Below, in pieces: positions 9,219 through 17,468 of a stretch of DNA of 49,690 bases. The translations under genes were made by a program, and so were the position numbers. The notes under the pieces were generated by a model, which saw only the letters and a list, made by a program, of their open reading frames with translations, made no database searches and was not told the DNA's origin. Every line of letters begins with the position of its first letter. Position 1 is the stretch's first letter. The DNA comes from CAYHSW01 sp964431075 (GTDB lineage: Bacteria; Patescibacteriota; Microgenomatia; JAMCZE01), in NCBI GenBank assembly GCA_964431075.1, contig CAYSID010000005.1, positions 1 through 49,690 of the forward strand, given 5' to 3'.

Positions 9219-9923
9219 TTAAAACTTCGTCACCCTCGCCCGAACCATTAAACGTTTCCAATAGGTGCCGGGGGGGACGCAGGTAACAAGGGTTAAGTAA
9301 GAGTCGTCGAAACGCTGTTCAAGAATGGAAAAATCTTCGGGATCGACCGTTTGTAAATCAAAAATCTCATATTTGTAAGCCACGCCGTCATAATCAACCA
9401 GAATTTCATCCCCTTTTTTTAAAGACGGCAGATAGGTAAAAATGGTATGATAATTTCTCGCATCGTAAAAGGTTGGTAGGGCCGAATGACCGAAGACAAT
9501 ATTATTTCCCGGCCGGCCGGGTAACGGGCTGTCGGCCCAGCCGATCAAATACTCCTTCAAATCCGTACCGCCGTACTCCACGAGGGCCTTAGTTATTTTT
9601 AATTTTGGAATTGATATGAAATAATTGATTTTTTGACTTATTATTTTTTGGTTTTTCGGCATCCAATCGGTATATTCCAGAGAATTTTGGGCTAAAACAG
9701 GAGAGGCGAATTTTGGGACCGGAGACACAAATTTTTCCGCCGGCTGTTTAGGAAGATAAAATAGCGACCACTGTAAAACCGGCCAAATAACGGAGGTGAT
9801 CATAAAAATGCCGGCAAGAGAAAATAAAGCCGCAAACGACAGGGAAATGCCTCGTTTAGGAACTTGGACCTCAAGGACAATTTTTTCCGGTGGCGGTTTT
9901 TTTAGATAACGGTATAAAGCCAT
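9219..9923 (-). CDS. Class D/E-like sortase (membrane-anchored transpeptidase)
   Basis: A 234-residue sortase. A basic cytoplasmic N-terminus is followed by one membrane helix (about residues 28-58), a linker, and the sortase beta-barrel with catalytic His146 (VFGHSALP), Cys215 (TLVTC) and Arg224 (WKRLMVRA). Sortases join LPxTG-type surface proteins to the envelope or to pilus subunits. It lies 15 bp after the PilM-like/baseplate-like membrane protein, a possible partner or substrate-handling factor. The ATG at 9923 has GGGAGC just upstream as ribosome-binding site. The exact class is uncertain. Confidence 0.9.
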   Translation of the reverse strand: MALYRYLKKPPPEKIVLEVQVPKRGISLSFAALFSLAGIFMITSVIWPVLQWSLFYLPKQPAEKFVSPVPKFASPVLAQNSLEYTDWMPKNQKIISQKINYFISIPKLKITKALVEYGGTDLKEYLIGWADSPLPGRPGNNIVFGHSALPTFYDARNYHTIFTYLPSLKKGDEILVDYDGVAYKYEIFDLQTVDPEDFSILEQRFDDSYLTLVTCVPPGTYWKRLMVRARVTKF

Positions 9924-9938
9924 GCTCCCAGTATAAAA

Positions 9939-12002
9939 TCATTTGGTAATAATTTCCACCGTGATGTTTTTGGGGTTGGGAGAAAACAGCCGCAAACCGG
10001 AAAGAAAGGCCGGAGTGGTCAAAATGTTATGGCTAATATACTGCGGTAAAGTCTGTAAATATGTACCTGCGACCCCAATTCCTTTTCCGGCTAAATCGGC
10101 TACAATTTTTGTCCGGTCGATTTTTGGCATCAGTTTGGCTGCCAATTTGGTAGTTAAAATAATGCTTCCCTCTTTATCTGTTTTACTGCCGACAATTTCC
10201 AGTGTAGCCCGGGAAATATCAAAGTCAAAATCAGGAGGAATTTCCGGCGCCAGAAGATTGCCCATCTTGGCCATCAGTTGTTTTTCGTCAACGGTTACTC
10301 CCGTCAGCTTGACGGCCATGGTTAACCCGACGCTTTCTGCTTCCGCCTCCACCTCTTTATCAAACTTTTTGCTAATAACCGCAGTAGTGACGGCCTTGTC
10401 CAAAAAATTTTGACCGGTACCAAGTTGGGTTTTGAGATTCTCCAGTCCTTTAGCCGTTAACTCCGCAGAGAGGGTCGCCGCGAGACGCTCCTGGTCCGTT
10501 TTAGTCACAACCATTACCTGCCGACTCGATCCGCCGGTAAAAGCCGCCTCATTTTTACCCTGAAACGAACTCTGGGGGTAATCCCCAACCTCAAAAAGAG
10601 TGCCGGCGCCAAGATTAAAACTCTCTCCAATCCCCGCAGCTGTTACATTTACAGTCGCTGAAGCGGGGGAAGCGGCGCTCCCCGAAGCCACAGTTACTCC
10701 GGAATCCATCAAAAATTTAAGGTTGCCATTGGTAACAGCAGTCCCGGCCGCAAAAGTTCGACCCATGGTCGTTCCATAAATAGCTATTGCTCCTTTGGCT
10801 TTTTCCCCAACTAGCTTTTTGCCGGTAACGACACCCCGTTTGGTTCCGGATTCCTCAACTTCAATTTTCGAAGCCAAAATCTTTGGGTCAGCGTCGCTTA
10901 TTTCCCCCGAAGTCACTACCATAATATCCCTTTGCCCCTCAAGAATTTTTGGGTCAACGGTTATCACCAGTTGATTTTTTAAAACCATGTTAGTCAGGGC
11001 GAAGTAGCCGGCAAAACCGATAATTAACAGACCAATAATCAGAGCACCAATAAATAATGGAATTTTTTTAGAAAAATTTGGTAGATTCGGCAACTTTATT
11101 TTTAGATCCGGTAACTTAAAGTTTTGAATTTTGAATTTCGAATTTTGAATTTCACCGGCAATGTCTTTTTCCACAACAAAACCGGTATCCACCACAGGGA
11201 CCACGTTTTCTACCGAACTGTTCACCGCTGACTGCTCACTATTCACTGGTTCAATAGCTCCTCCCATTTCCGTACCTCCGGCAACAGCCACAGCCCTGGC
11301 CACTTCGGTATCCACTACTGTTTCGACTTTTGGATAATGTAAAAACTGTAATTTTTGGGTCCAAGGATAAGACAGTATCTGATTTTTTAAGACTTCAAGA
11401 TCCTCACCCCCGTCATAAATCAGAATTCTTGAAGGCAAAACTTCAACATCCACAAATTTTTTAAGCGCCTCTTCAATTAAGGTATTAAGGTTTGAGCTGT
11501 CAACAACCTCCACAACTTCGGTTTTAATTATTTTTCCTGCCCGAGCCAAAGTTACGAATAATTTAGAAACTTCTATACCAACAAGTATCGCCGTCAAAGG
11601 AGTGCTTTCCAGTTCTTTATAATAATTGGCAATGGCTTCCGGTAAGACCACAAAACCCAGTGGAACAAGTCCAAGATCTTTGCTGATTTTACGAAGCGTT
11701 GCCAAATACTGATCGGCGATTTTACCGTCAAAAACCCAATCCGAAGGCAAACCAAACAAGACTTCCTTGGGTTCGGGAACGATTTCCGCTGTGACGCTGG
11801 AAACTACTTTATCCGCCACCGACAAAAAATCTTCCTCTTTGACTGAAGGCAGCTCCTGGCATTCGAGCTTCCCCAGTTCAACTTTGCCGGCGACAACCAT
11901 CCAAACAACTCCGGTCAGGCTTTGCGACCCTACCCGCAAAGCCAAAAATTTTTTCTCAGGCTCTTTCTTTCGCCCAAAAGCCAAGAAGGCCTTCAAATCC
12001 AT
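9939..12002 (-). CDS. PilM-like actin-fold domain fused through a membrane helix to a large extracytoplasmic domain
   Basis: A 687-residue envelope protein. Residues 15-245 look like the PilM/FtsA actin-like fold (FLALRVGSQSLTGVVW, AILVGIEVSKLFVTLARAGK, SRILIYDGGEDL). Residues 250-306 are a low-complexity linker made of two short repeat-like tracts (VNSEQSAVNS and IQNSKFKIQNFKLP). One membrane helix follows at about 314-338. The rest is a beta-rich extracytoplasmic region resembling the baseplate-J-like proteins commonly annotated in CPR genomes. PilM normally links cytoplasmic pilus machinery to an inner-membrane partner; here both parts appear joined in one chain, which suggests a surface-appendage or pilus-platform role. 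The start is set by a promoter with a -10 only 6 nt upstream. Confidence 0.7.
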   Translation of the reverse strand: MDLKAFLAFGRKKEPEKKFLALRVGSQSLTGVVWMVVAGKVELGKLECQELPSVKEEDFLSVADKVVSSVTAEIVPEPKEVLFGLPSDWVFDGKIADQYLATLRKISKDLGLVPLGFVVLPEAIANYYKELESTPLTAILVGIEVSKLFVTLARAGKIIKTEVVEVVDSSNLNTLIEEALKKFVDVEVLPSRILIYDGGEDLEVLKNQILSYPWTQKLQFLHYPKVETVVDTEVARAVAVAGGTEMGGAIEPVNSEQSAVNSSVENVVPVVDTGFVVEKDIAGEIQNSKFKIQNFKLPDLKIKLPNLPNFSKKIPLFIGALIIGLLIIGFAGYFALTNMVLKNQLVITVDPKILEGQRDIMVVTSGEISDADPKILASKIEVEESGTKRGVVTGKKLVGEKAKGAIAIYGTTMGRTFAAGTAVTNGNLKFLMDSGVTVASGSAASPASATVNVTAAGIGESFNLGAGTLFEVGDYPQSSFQGKNEAAFTGGSSRQVMVVTKTDQERLAATLSAELTAKGLENLKTQLGTGQNFLDKAVTTAVISKKFDKEVEAEAESVGLTMAVKLTGVTVDEKQLMAKMGNLLAPEIPPDFDFDISRATLEIVGSKTDKEGSIILTTKLAAKLMPKIDRTKIVADLAGKGIGVAGTYLQTLPQYISHNILTTPAFLSGLRLFSPNPKNITVEIITK

Positions 12003-12008
12003 AAAACC

Positions 12009-12037
12009 ATGTTAGTGTTTTTTACCCTCTTTTGCAA
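12009..12037 (-). promoter_or_regulatory. Promoter of the PilM-like/sortase operon, leaderless type
   Basis: On the minus strand, TTGCAA (12032-12037), a 17-bp spacer and TAACAT (12009-12014) end 6 nt before the ATG at 12002. No SD is present. Transcription would start at or next to the start codon. Confidence 0.55.
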
Positions 12038-12045
12038 GTCCTCCA

Positions 12046-12064
12046 TGCAGGAAGTCATCCTGCA
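12046..12064. repeat. TGCAGGA-type short hairpin repeat
   Basis: Arms TGCAGGA and TCCTGCA form a perfect 7-bp stem with a 5-nt loop, in the gap between alaS and the PilM-like gene. It is related to the hairpins at 7330, 19198 and 30198. Confidence 0.6.
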
Positions 12065-12117
12065 ACTAAGGATTACGAATCTTACAGATTATTTTTAGAA
12101 ACAGAAAAGGAGGAAAC

Positions 12118-12138
12118 ATCAGGTTATTCTAATCTGAT
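12118..12138 (-). terminator. Hairpin downstream of alaS, possible terminator
   Basis: An inverted repeat (ATCAG.TTA / TAA.CTGAT, one mismatch, 3-nt loop) lies 13 bp after the alaS stop codon. A pyrimidine-rich stretch follows on the minus strand rather than a strict U-run. A weak terminator is the simplest reading. Confidence 0.4.
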
Positions 12139-12150
12139 TTTGGAAGAAAA

Positions 12151-13896
12151 TTAAATTAACTTTCCATAAATTCTCCTTACCCCAGACGACACGGATTCTT
12201 GTTTATAAATTTCAAATTTTCCTAAAACTCCGGTGTTTTCCACATGCGGGCCGCCGCAAATCTCCCGGGAAAAATCCCCAAAACTGTAAACCGTCACCTT
12301 TTCCGGATATTTTTCCTTAAAAAAAGCCATCGCCCCGGTTTTTACCGCCTCGTCATAACTCATCGTCTCAACTTTTCTTGTTAAATTCGCTTTAATTTGA
12401 CTGTTCACTAATTCCTGAATCTTATTTACTTCGTCTTCAGTTAATTTTTGACTGTACGAAAAGTCAAAGCGCAATCGTTCCGCCGTTAAATTCGACCCTT
12501 CCTGACGAACCGATTCCCCCAAAACTATTCTTAAAGCCGCCTGTAATAAATGAGTGGCGGTATGATATTTGGTCACCATCTCCGATTGGTCCGCCAACCC
12601 CCCTTTAAACTTCCCCGCCGCCGCCGTTCGGGATAACTCCTGATGTTTTCTGTTCTCCCTCTCAAACTCCGCTTTTATATCCACCCCCAATTCCTCCTCA
12701 ATAAGCTCCCGAGGGAAGCCAAAAGTCTCGTATAAATAAAAGGCTTCTTTTCCCGTGATACTTTTCCCCATTTTGCCAAGTTCCTTAAGACCTGCCTCCA
12801 AAGTTTTTCTAAATTTTATTTCCTCGTCCTCCAAAATTTTAAAATTAAAACTTATAAGCTCAGGGTACGGTTCTTTGTAGGTTTCAATCACAGATTTTGC
12901 AACACCGGCTAAATAATTATTTTTAATTCCAATTAAATTTCCAAACCGAACCGCCCGGCGAATTAATCGCCGGAGAATATATCCGCGATCTTTATTTGAC
13001 GGGATAACTCCGGCATCGATAAGAAAAACCGCCGCTTTGATATGGTCAGCAATAACCCTGAAACTCCTGTTAATCTCTTCCGAAATCCCATACTCTAAAT
13101 TGCTTTTTACTTCGATATTTCGAATTATCGTAGTAAAAACATCCGTCTTAAAAATATCCGGGTCGTTGTTTAGAGCCGCGAGGGTTCGTTCTAATCCGCC
13201 ACCAAAATCAACATTTTTCTGCCTTAATTCCGTAAAACTGCCATCGGGCTGTTTTTGATACTGAATAAAAACGGAGTTGCCGATTTCTAAAAATCTTCCA
13301 CAATCACAATTGGGATGACAGCCATCATGGGCCGGTGTTTTAAAGTCATAAAAAACCTCACTGTCCGGCCCGCCGATTTCCCCAACCGGCATTTGTTCCG
13401 GCGTACCCGACCGCGACCACCAGTTTTTCTTGACACCGTAAAAATAAATATGATCTTTGTCCACCCCAAGAGATTTCCAAATTTCATAAGACTCGGTGTC
13501 TTTGGGAGCTTCACTGCTTCCCTCAAAACAGGTCATATATAATTTATTTTTGTCAAACCCTAAAACTTTAGTTAAAAACTCAAAATACCAAGCTAACTGT
13601 TCCTTTTTGAAATAATCGCCAAGCGACCAGTTGCCCATCATCTCAAAAAATGAATCGTGACGGTTATCTCCAACTTCTTCAATGTCCTGACCCCGAAAAC
13701 ACTTTTGAATATTAACCAATCTTGCCCCCAATGGATGCTGCTGTCCCAAAAGATAGGGGATTAATGGTTGCATTCCTGAACCGGTAAACAAGGTCGAGGG
13801 GTCATTCTCCGGCACAATCCCGGCTGACGGAATAACTGTATGCTCTTTCCCTTTCCAAAATCCCAAAAACAATTTTCGAAGTTCCAAATGAGTCAT
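12151..13896 (-). CDS. alaS: Alanyl-tRNA synthetase, short form without the C-Ala domain
   Basis: It charges tRNA-Ala. The 581 residues hold the class II catalytic core (motif 1 region FTGSGMQPLIPYL, motif 2 VNIQKCFRGQDIEEVGDNRHDSFFEM, motif 3 GGGLERTLA), the tRNA-recognition domain, and the editing domain with its zinc ligands HTATH near residue 450 and CGGPH near residue 560. The usual enzyme is about 870-880 residues; here everything after the editing domain (C-Ala/DHHA1) is missing and the ORF stops cleanly, so this is a natural short form and not a truncation by mutation. The promoter is leaderless (-10 six nt before the ATG). Confidence 0.96.
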   Translation of the reverse strand: MTHLELRKLFLGFWKGKEHTVIPSAGIVPENDPSTLFTGSGMQPLIPYLLGQQHPLGARLVNIQKCFRGQDIEEVGDNRHDSFFEMMGNWSLGDYFKKEQLAWYFEFLTKVLGFDKNKLYMTCFEGSSEAPKDTESYEIWKSLGVDKDHIYFYGVKKNWWSRSGTPEQMPVGEIGGPDSEVFYDFKTPAHDGCHPNCDCGRFLEIGNSVFIQYQKQPDGSFTELRQKNVDFGGGLERTLAALNNDPDIFKTDVFTTIIRNIEVKSNLEYGISEEINRSFRVIADHIKAAVFLIDAGVIPSNKDRGYILRRLIRRAVRFGNLIGIKNNYLAGVAKSVIETYKEPYPELISFNFKILEDEEIKFRKTLEAGLKELGKMGKSITGKEAFYLYETFGFPRELIEEELGVDIKAEFERENRKHQELSRTAAAGKFKGGLADQSEMVTKYHTATHLLQAALRIVLGESVRQEGSNLTAERLRFDFSYSQKLTEDEVNKIQELVNSQIKANLTRKVETMSYDEAVKTGAMAFFKEKYPEKVTVYSFGDFSREICGGPHVENTGVLGKFEIYKQESVSSGVRRIYGKLI

Positions 13897-13902
13897 ATTT
13901 GG

Positions 13903-13911
13903 ATTTTAACA
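13903..13911 (-). promoter_or_regulatory. alaS promoter, extended -10, leaderless
   Basis: TGTTAAAAT on the minus strand is a TGn-extended -10 (TAAAAT at 13903-13908) ending 6 nt before the alaS ATG at 13896. There is no clear -35 at 17 bp, which an extended -10 can tolerate. Confidence 0.55.
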
Positions 13912-13916
13912 AATGA

Positions 13917-13968
13917 AACTTGACAAATAAAGCAGAGAGAGAGAGAGAATAGACCCAAAGGGGGGTGA
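13917..13968 (+). promoter_or_regulatory. Shared GA-repeat promoter/leader element, copy 1
   Basis: AACTTGAC, then GC(AG)n, then GAATAGACC, then a GGGGGTGA ribosome-binding sequence. The same order of blocks recurs at 29891-29939 before an unrelated small ORF. TTGACA (13920-13925) could be a -35 and GAGAAT (13945-13950) a -10, with a 19-bp spacer made largely of the GA repeat; in copy 2 the spacer is 17 bp. It is divergent from the alaS promoter. Confidence 0.6.
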
Positions 13969-13981
13969 AAAAAGAGAATAA

Positions 13982-14191
13982 ATGGGAGAAGATGATAAAG
14001 GACAAACGCGAGGGGGACTGTCACCAGTTGGCAGTGAATTCCTTAGAATACTTGACAAATGGGGAAACCAATTCAAGCGACCTGTGCCTGGAGTAGTTTT
14101 AGACGGGATTTGGGAAAAAGCTGGCTTGTATGAGAGACATCCTGATATTGTCGGGACCAAACGTAAAAGCGAGCCTCTTCCACTACCGTGA
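13982..14191 (+). CDS. Small hypothetical protein behind the shared GA-repeat leader
   Basis: A 69-residue ORF (MGEDDKGQTRGGLSPVGSEF...). It is charged and Trp-containing, with no membrane segment and a C-terminal region EKAGLYERHPDIVG. I do not recognise a family. Support comes from the upstream element, whose GGGGGTGA lies 13 nt before the ATG, a somewhat long spacing. It is convergent with ytxH, with only 3 bp between the stop codons. Its sequence is unrelated to the ORF behind element copy 2. Confidence 0.5.
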   Translation: MGEDDKGQTRGGLSPVGSEFLRILDKWGNQFKRPVPGVVLDGIWEKAGLYERHPDIVGTKRKSEPLPLP

Positions 14192-14194
14192 GAA

Positions 14195-14470
14195 CTAGAG
14201 TTTGCGGCCGTTTTTGATAAATCTCTTTTTTAGGGGTTTCAGTTGCGTGGTGATTTCATCTTTAATTTCTTCAGCCTTATCCTCAACTTCTTCCTTAACT
14301 TTGTCTAGACTATCTGACAAACCGTCAAAAATTTCCGGATATTGTTTTCTAATTTTGTCCCGCAATTCCTTGCCCTTTTTAGTGCCGAAAAGCAACGCGG
14401 CTGCGGCACCGACGGCGCTACCTACCAATAATCCAACGGCAAAACCCGATCCTTTTTTATTATCACACAT
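14195..14470 (-). CDS. YtxH-family small membrane/envelope protein
   Basis: 91 residues: a glycine/alanine-rich hydrophobic N-terminal segment (GFAVGLLVGSAVGAAAALLFG), the GTKKGKELRDKIRK signature seen in YtxH proteins, and a charged helical tail (KVKEEVEDKAEEIKDEI). YtxH proteins are often stress-associated and paired with a DUF948-like membrane protein, which matches the upstream neighbour, whose stop is 1 bp before this ATG. The molecular role is unknown. Confidence 0.8.
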   Translation of the reverse strand: MCDNKKGSGFAVGLLVGSAVGAAAALLFGTKKGKELRDKIRKQYPEIFDGLSDSLDKVKEEVEDKAEEIKDEITTQLKPLKKRFIKNGRKL

Positions 14471-14471
14471 A

Positions 14472-14687
14472 TTAAGCGATTTTCTTCTGCAAAAACATCG
14501 ATATTAGATTTACTGGTTTGGAAATGGACTCGGAAATTGTGCCGGTATCATCCAAAACTTTATTCATTTTTTCAATTGTTTTCCTGAATTCCTGAAGAAC
14601 TTTGGCCGTTTGATAACCAATTAAACTCAACATAACCGTCAAAGTTACCAAAACCAAGCCTAGGATCAGTTGGTTAAAATCAATCAC
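14472..14687 (-). CDS. Small DUF948-like membrane protein (YtxG-like)
   Basis: 71 residues with one N-terminal membrane helix (LILGLVLVTLTVMLSLIGY) and an amphipathic helix carrying the KVLDDTGTISESISKPV pattern typical of YtxG/DUF948-type proteins. The only upstream start in frame is the GTG at 14687, with GGAGGG almost touching it, so the true initiation codon is uncertain. It forms a two-gene unit with the YtxH protein. Confidence 0.65.
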   Translation of the reverse strand: MIDFNQLILGLVLVTLTVMLSLIGYQTAKVLQEFRKTIEKMNKVLDDTGTISESISKPVNLISMFLQKKIA

Positions 14688-14708
14688 CCCTCCATGGTAA
14701 AAGATTTT

Positions 14709-15341
14709 TTAAGGACTTTCAAGTCTCACATGACGCACGACTTTAGTTTCTTTATTGAACTTGTTGGAAACCACGAAAGTAAAAACGTTGAGACCCGGCG
14801 AAAGATCAATTTTTAAATCGAATTCCCCGGCGACGGAAACCGGCACCATCTGATCATTTATCTTAAGAATTGATTGGGGGTCGGTTCGGCCGGACACCGC
14901 AACGGGAGAAGATTTCATAATCAGGTAATCTGCCGGCGAAACCACCTCGATCTTTGGGGCGCCCGAATAGGCCTGATATTGAAAAAAGAGATAGCCGAAA
15001 AATAAAAAAATCATCGCGGCAACGGAAACAATCGTCATCAGTTGGGGAGTAACAGTAAAATTTTGACGGAAATTCGGCGCGATCGCGGGAAGAATTTTCT
15101 CTTTCTGCAAATTTTCCTGCCGGCGGTAAAAAGCCAAAATCTGCTCGGCTGGGAGATCCAAAAAAAATGCGTAGTTTTTGATGAATCCGCGAGTAAAAGT
15201 CGGGGGGGGCAACTCGCCAAACTTATTGTTTTCTATTGCCTCAACAAACTTACCTCTGACCTTTATGGCTTTCTCCACGTCAGATATACTTAATTTTTTC
15301 TCTAATCTCTTATTTTTTAAGATTTCTCCAACGGTGGTCAT
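14709..15341 (-). CDS. RodZ-like helix-turn-helix membrane protein
   Basis: 210 residues. The N-terminal HTH_25-type domain (TVGEILKNKRLEKKLSISDVEKAIKV, then FTRGFIKNYAFFLDLP) is followed by a membrane helix at about 100-123 and an extracytoplasmic Ig/beta domain (IEVVSPADYLIMKSSPVAVSGRTDP). This is the RodZ layout, which links MreB-type cytoskeleton to cell-wall synthesis. The start overlaps the ftsK stop as ATGA, so the two are coupled. A G7/C7 run inside the gene (about 15200) is in frame here. Confidence 0.82.
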   Translation of the reverse strand: MTTVGEILKNKRLEKKLSISDVEKAIKVRGKFVEAIENNKFGELPPPTFTRGFIKNYAFFLDLPAEQILAFYRRQENLQKEKILPAIAPNFRQNFTVTPQLMTIVSVAAMIFLFFGYLFFQYQAYSGAPKIEVVSPADYLIMKSSPVAVSGRTDPQSILKINDQMVPVSVAGEFDLKIDLSPGLNVFTFVVSNKFNKETKVVRHVRLESP

Positions 15342-17440
15342 TGTTGCGGGACAGTTTGGTTTTGAAAGTACTCGTCCGCATTTCTAATTAGCACGTCACG
15401 GGGTTTTGATCCCTCGGCCGGACCCACAATACCCATTTCCTGCAGTTGATCCAAAATCCGCGCCGCCCGGGCATAACCGACAGATAATTTTCTTTGCAAT
15501 AACGAAGCCGAGGCTTTGTCAAACTGGCAAACCAGCCTGATTGCCTGTTCCGTCAACGGATCGCCACCAGCTCCGGATGAAGAATTGCTGCCGCTAAACT
15601 TCGTCAAAATCGGCATCGCTGTCACTTCTTCGGAATATTGCGCCGGCCCGCCTTTATCTTTTAAGAAAGAAACCAAACCGTTAACTTCCTTTTCCGACAC
15701 AAAGGCTCCCTGAATCCGCGACGGCTTGCTCTGGTCCGGCGGAATATAGAGCATATCTCCTTTGCCCAGCAATTTTTCCGCGCCGGGAGTGTCGATTATG
15801 ACCCGGGAATCAATCATTGAGGTCACGTTAAAAGCGATCCGGCAGGAAATATTGGCCTTAATAAGCCCTGTTATTACATCAACCGAGGGCCGCTGGGTTG
15901 AAACAATTAAATGAATCCCGGTAGCCCTGGCCAACTGGGCAATCCGGCAGATGGCATCCTCGACCTCCACCGGGGCAAATAACATAATTTCCGCCAGCTC
16001 ATCAATAAAAATTACAATGTAAGGAAGAGCCTGAAAACCGGACAATTCGTTAAAACTGTCAATATTTCTCACCCCGTTGGCCGCGAATAATTTATACCGC
16101 CGATCCATCTCGGAGAGCGACCACTTGAGAGCGGAAAGGATTTTCTCCAGATCGACAATTACCGGAGTCAGCAAATGAGGGATGCCATTGTAGAGCGTTA
16201 ATTCCACCCGTTTTGGATCAATCATGATAAGTTTCAATTCTGATGGAGAATTCCGGAACAGGAGGGAGGTGATAAAAGCATTGATACAGATCGATTTTCC
16301 GGAACCGGTCGCTCCGGCTACTAAAACATGGGGCATTTTACCGATGTCCGCGACTACTGGCCGTCCAGAGACGTCAAGCCCAAGGGCCACCGTCAATTTC
16401 GACTTGGCATTTTGCATCAAATCAGCTTCCAAAATTTTCCGAATGGGAACGAATTCCGGACTGCGATTGGGAATTTCAATCCCCACCAACGACCGGCCGG
16501 GAATCGGTGCCTCAATTCTTATCTGACCCGTTGGGGCAGCCAAGGCCAAGGCAAGATCGTTTTGCAGGGAAGTTATTTTCGCAATTTTGGTTCCTTGGGC
16601 AATTTCCAGAGCGTATTGAGTCACTGCCGGGCCTTTATTTACTTCCGCCACTTTGGCCGTAATTCCAAAGGAATCCAAAGTTTTCTCGATAACATTAGCG
16701 TAATGGTTTGGGTCACCGCGATCGGCTTGGCCAATAGGGGAGTCGGACAATAAATCCAGCGGGGGATATTCCCACAACGTTACCGCTCCCCCATTATTTT
16801 CATTTTGTGCCGTCATCAACTCGTTTTGAATGGGTTTAACCATCGGAACGGAAGTCTGAACAACCGGTTTAACCGCTATCGACTGCTCCCTGTTTACTTG
16901 CGCGTCCTTAATCATCTCCGGCTTCTTTTTAAAATTAAAGGTAAAGAAACTTTTAAAGGCTTTAAAAATATGTGTTGCCGCGGTAATAACTTTATTTATC
17001 CAATCACCAATAGATATATTAAAGGCAATCGAAGCCCCGAAAAGCATTCCGAAAAATAAAATTAACAAAACTAAAAAGCCAATCGGAAAAATAATTTCGA
17101 TAAATTTCCAAACTTCAAAACCTACGATCCCTGCTGTTGTTATACCGGCAATGGACAACCAAATAATAATTATCCCGGCTACAAAATTCATCTTGGCAAA
17201 ACTGGCCTTAATCTGAGAAACCAGGGCGGCGGTCAAAAGTAAAATGGCCGGGAAAATAACCGCCGTCCAACCAAAATAGGTGTTAATTACAGTATTTATT
17301 TTCAAAAGCGCTCCGCCACGGGGAGAAAATAAGGAAATGGCAGACAGGGCCGCCCCCGCCGCTAAACCGATCGCCACCATTGAATACACCGTCTGTTTTT
17401 TTAACTTTAATTTAAATGCCGGCCGCCTTCCTCTTGCCAT
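15338..17440 (-). CDS. ftsK: DNA translocase FtsK/SpoIIIE
   Basis: 700 residues. Four or so N-terminal membrane helices (about 15-145), a linker, then the motor: Walker A AGATGSGKS near residue 377, Walker B YIVIFIDELAE, and the C-terminal winged-helix gamma domain (EQAIRLVCQFDKASASLLQRKLSVGYARAARILDQL in pieces), which reads KOPS-like sequences. It pumps chromosomal DNA through the closing septum. It sits 28 bp after rnj and upstream of rodZ, a cell-division/envelope context. Confidence 0.95.
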   Translation of the reverse strand: MARGRRPAFKLKLKKQTVYSMVAIGLAAGAALSAISLFSPRGGALLKINTVINTYFGWTAVIFPAILLLTAALVSQIKASFAKMNFVAGIIIIWLSIAGITTAGIVGFEVWKFIEIIFPIGFLVLLILFFGMLFGASIAFNISIGDWINKVITAATHIFKAFKSFFTFNFKKKPEMIKDAQVNREQSIAVKPVVQTSVPMVKPIQNELMTAQNENNGGAVTLWEYPPLDLLSDSPIGQADRGDPNHYANVIEKTLDSFGITAKVAEVNKGPAVTQYALEIAQGTKIAKITSLQNDLALALAAPTGQIRIEAPIPGRSLVGIEIPNRSPEFVPIRKILEADLMQNAKSKLTVALGLDVSGRPVVADIGKMPHVLVAGATGSGKSICINAFITSLLFRNSPSELKLIMIDPKRVELTLYNGIPHLLTPVIVDLEKILSALKWSLSEMDRRYKLFAANGVRNIDSFNELSGFQALPYIVIFIDELAEIMLFAPVEVEDAICRIAQLARATGIHLIVSTQRPSVDVITGLIKANISCRIAFNVTSMIDSRVIIDTPGAEKLLGKGDMLYIPPDQSKPSRIQGAFVSEKEVNGLVSFLKDKGGPAQYSEEVTAMPILTKFSGSNSSSGAGGDPLTEQAIRLVCQFDKASASLLQRKLSVGYARAARILDQLQEMGIVGPAEGSKPRDVLIRNADEYFQNQTVPQQ

Positions 17441-17468
17441 ATACCAACCATTGTAGCACGATGGGGAA

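Noticed and set aside
13966..14100. Alternative reading frame from the GTG within the GGGGGTGA of copy 1
   Set aside because: It gives a 43-codon frame without recognisable features, and the GTG sits in the SD-like block shared with copy 2, where the ATG downstream is clearly the start.
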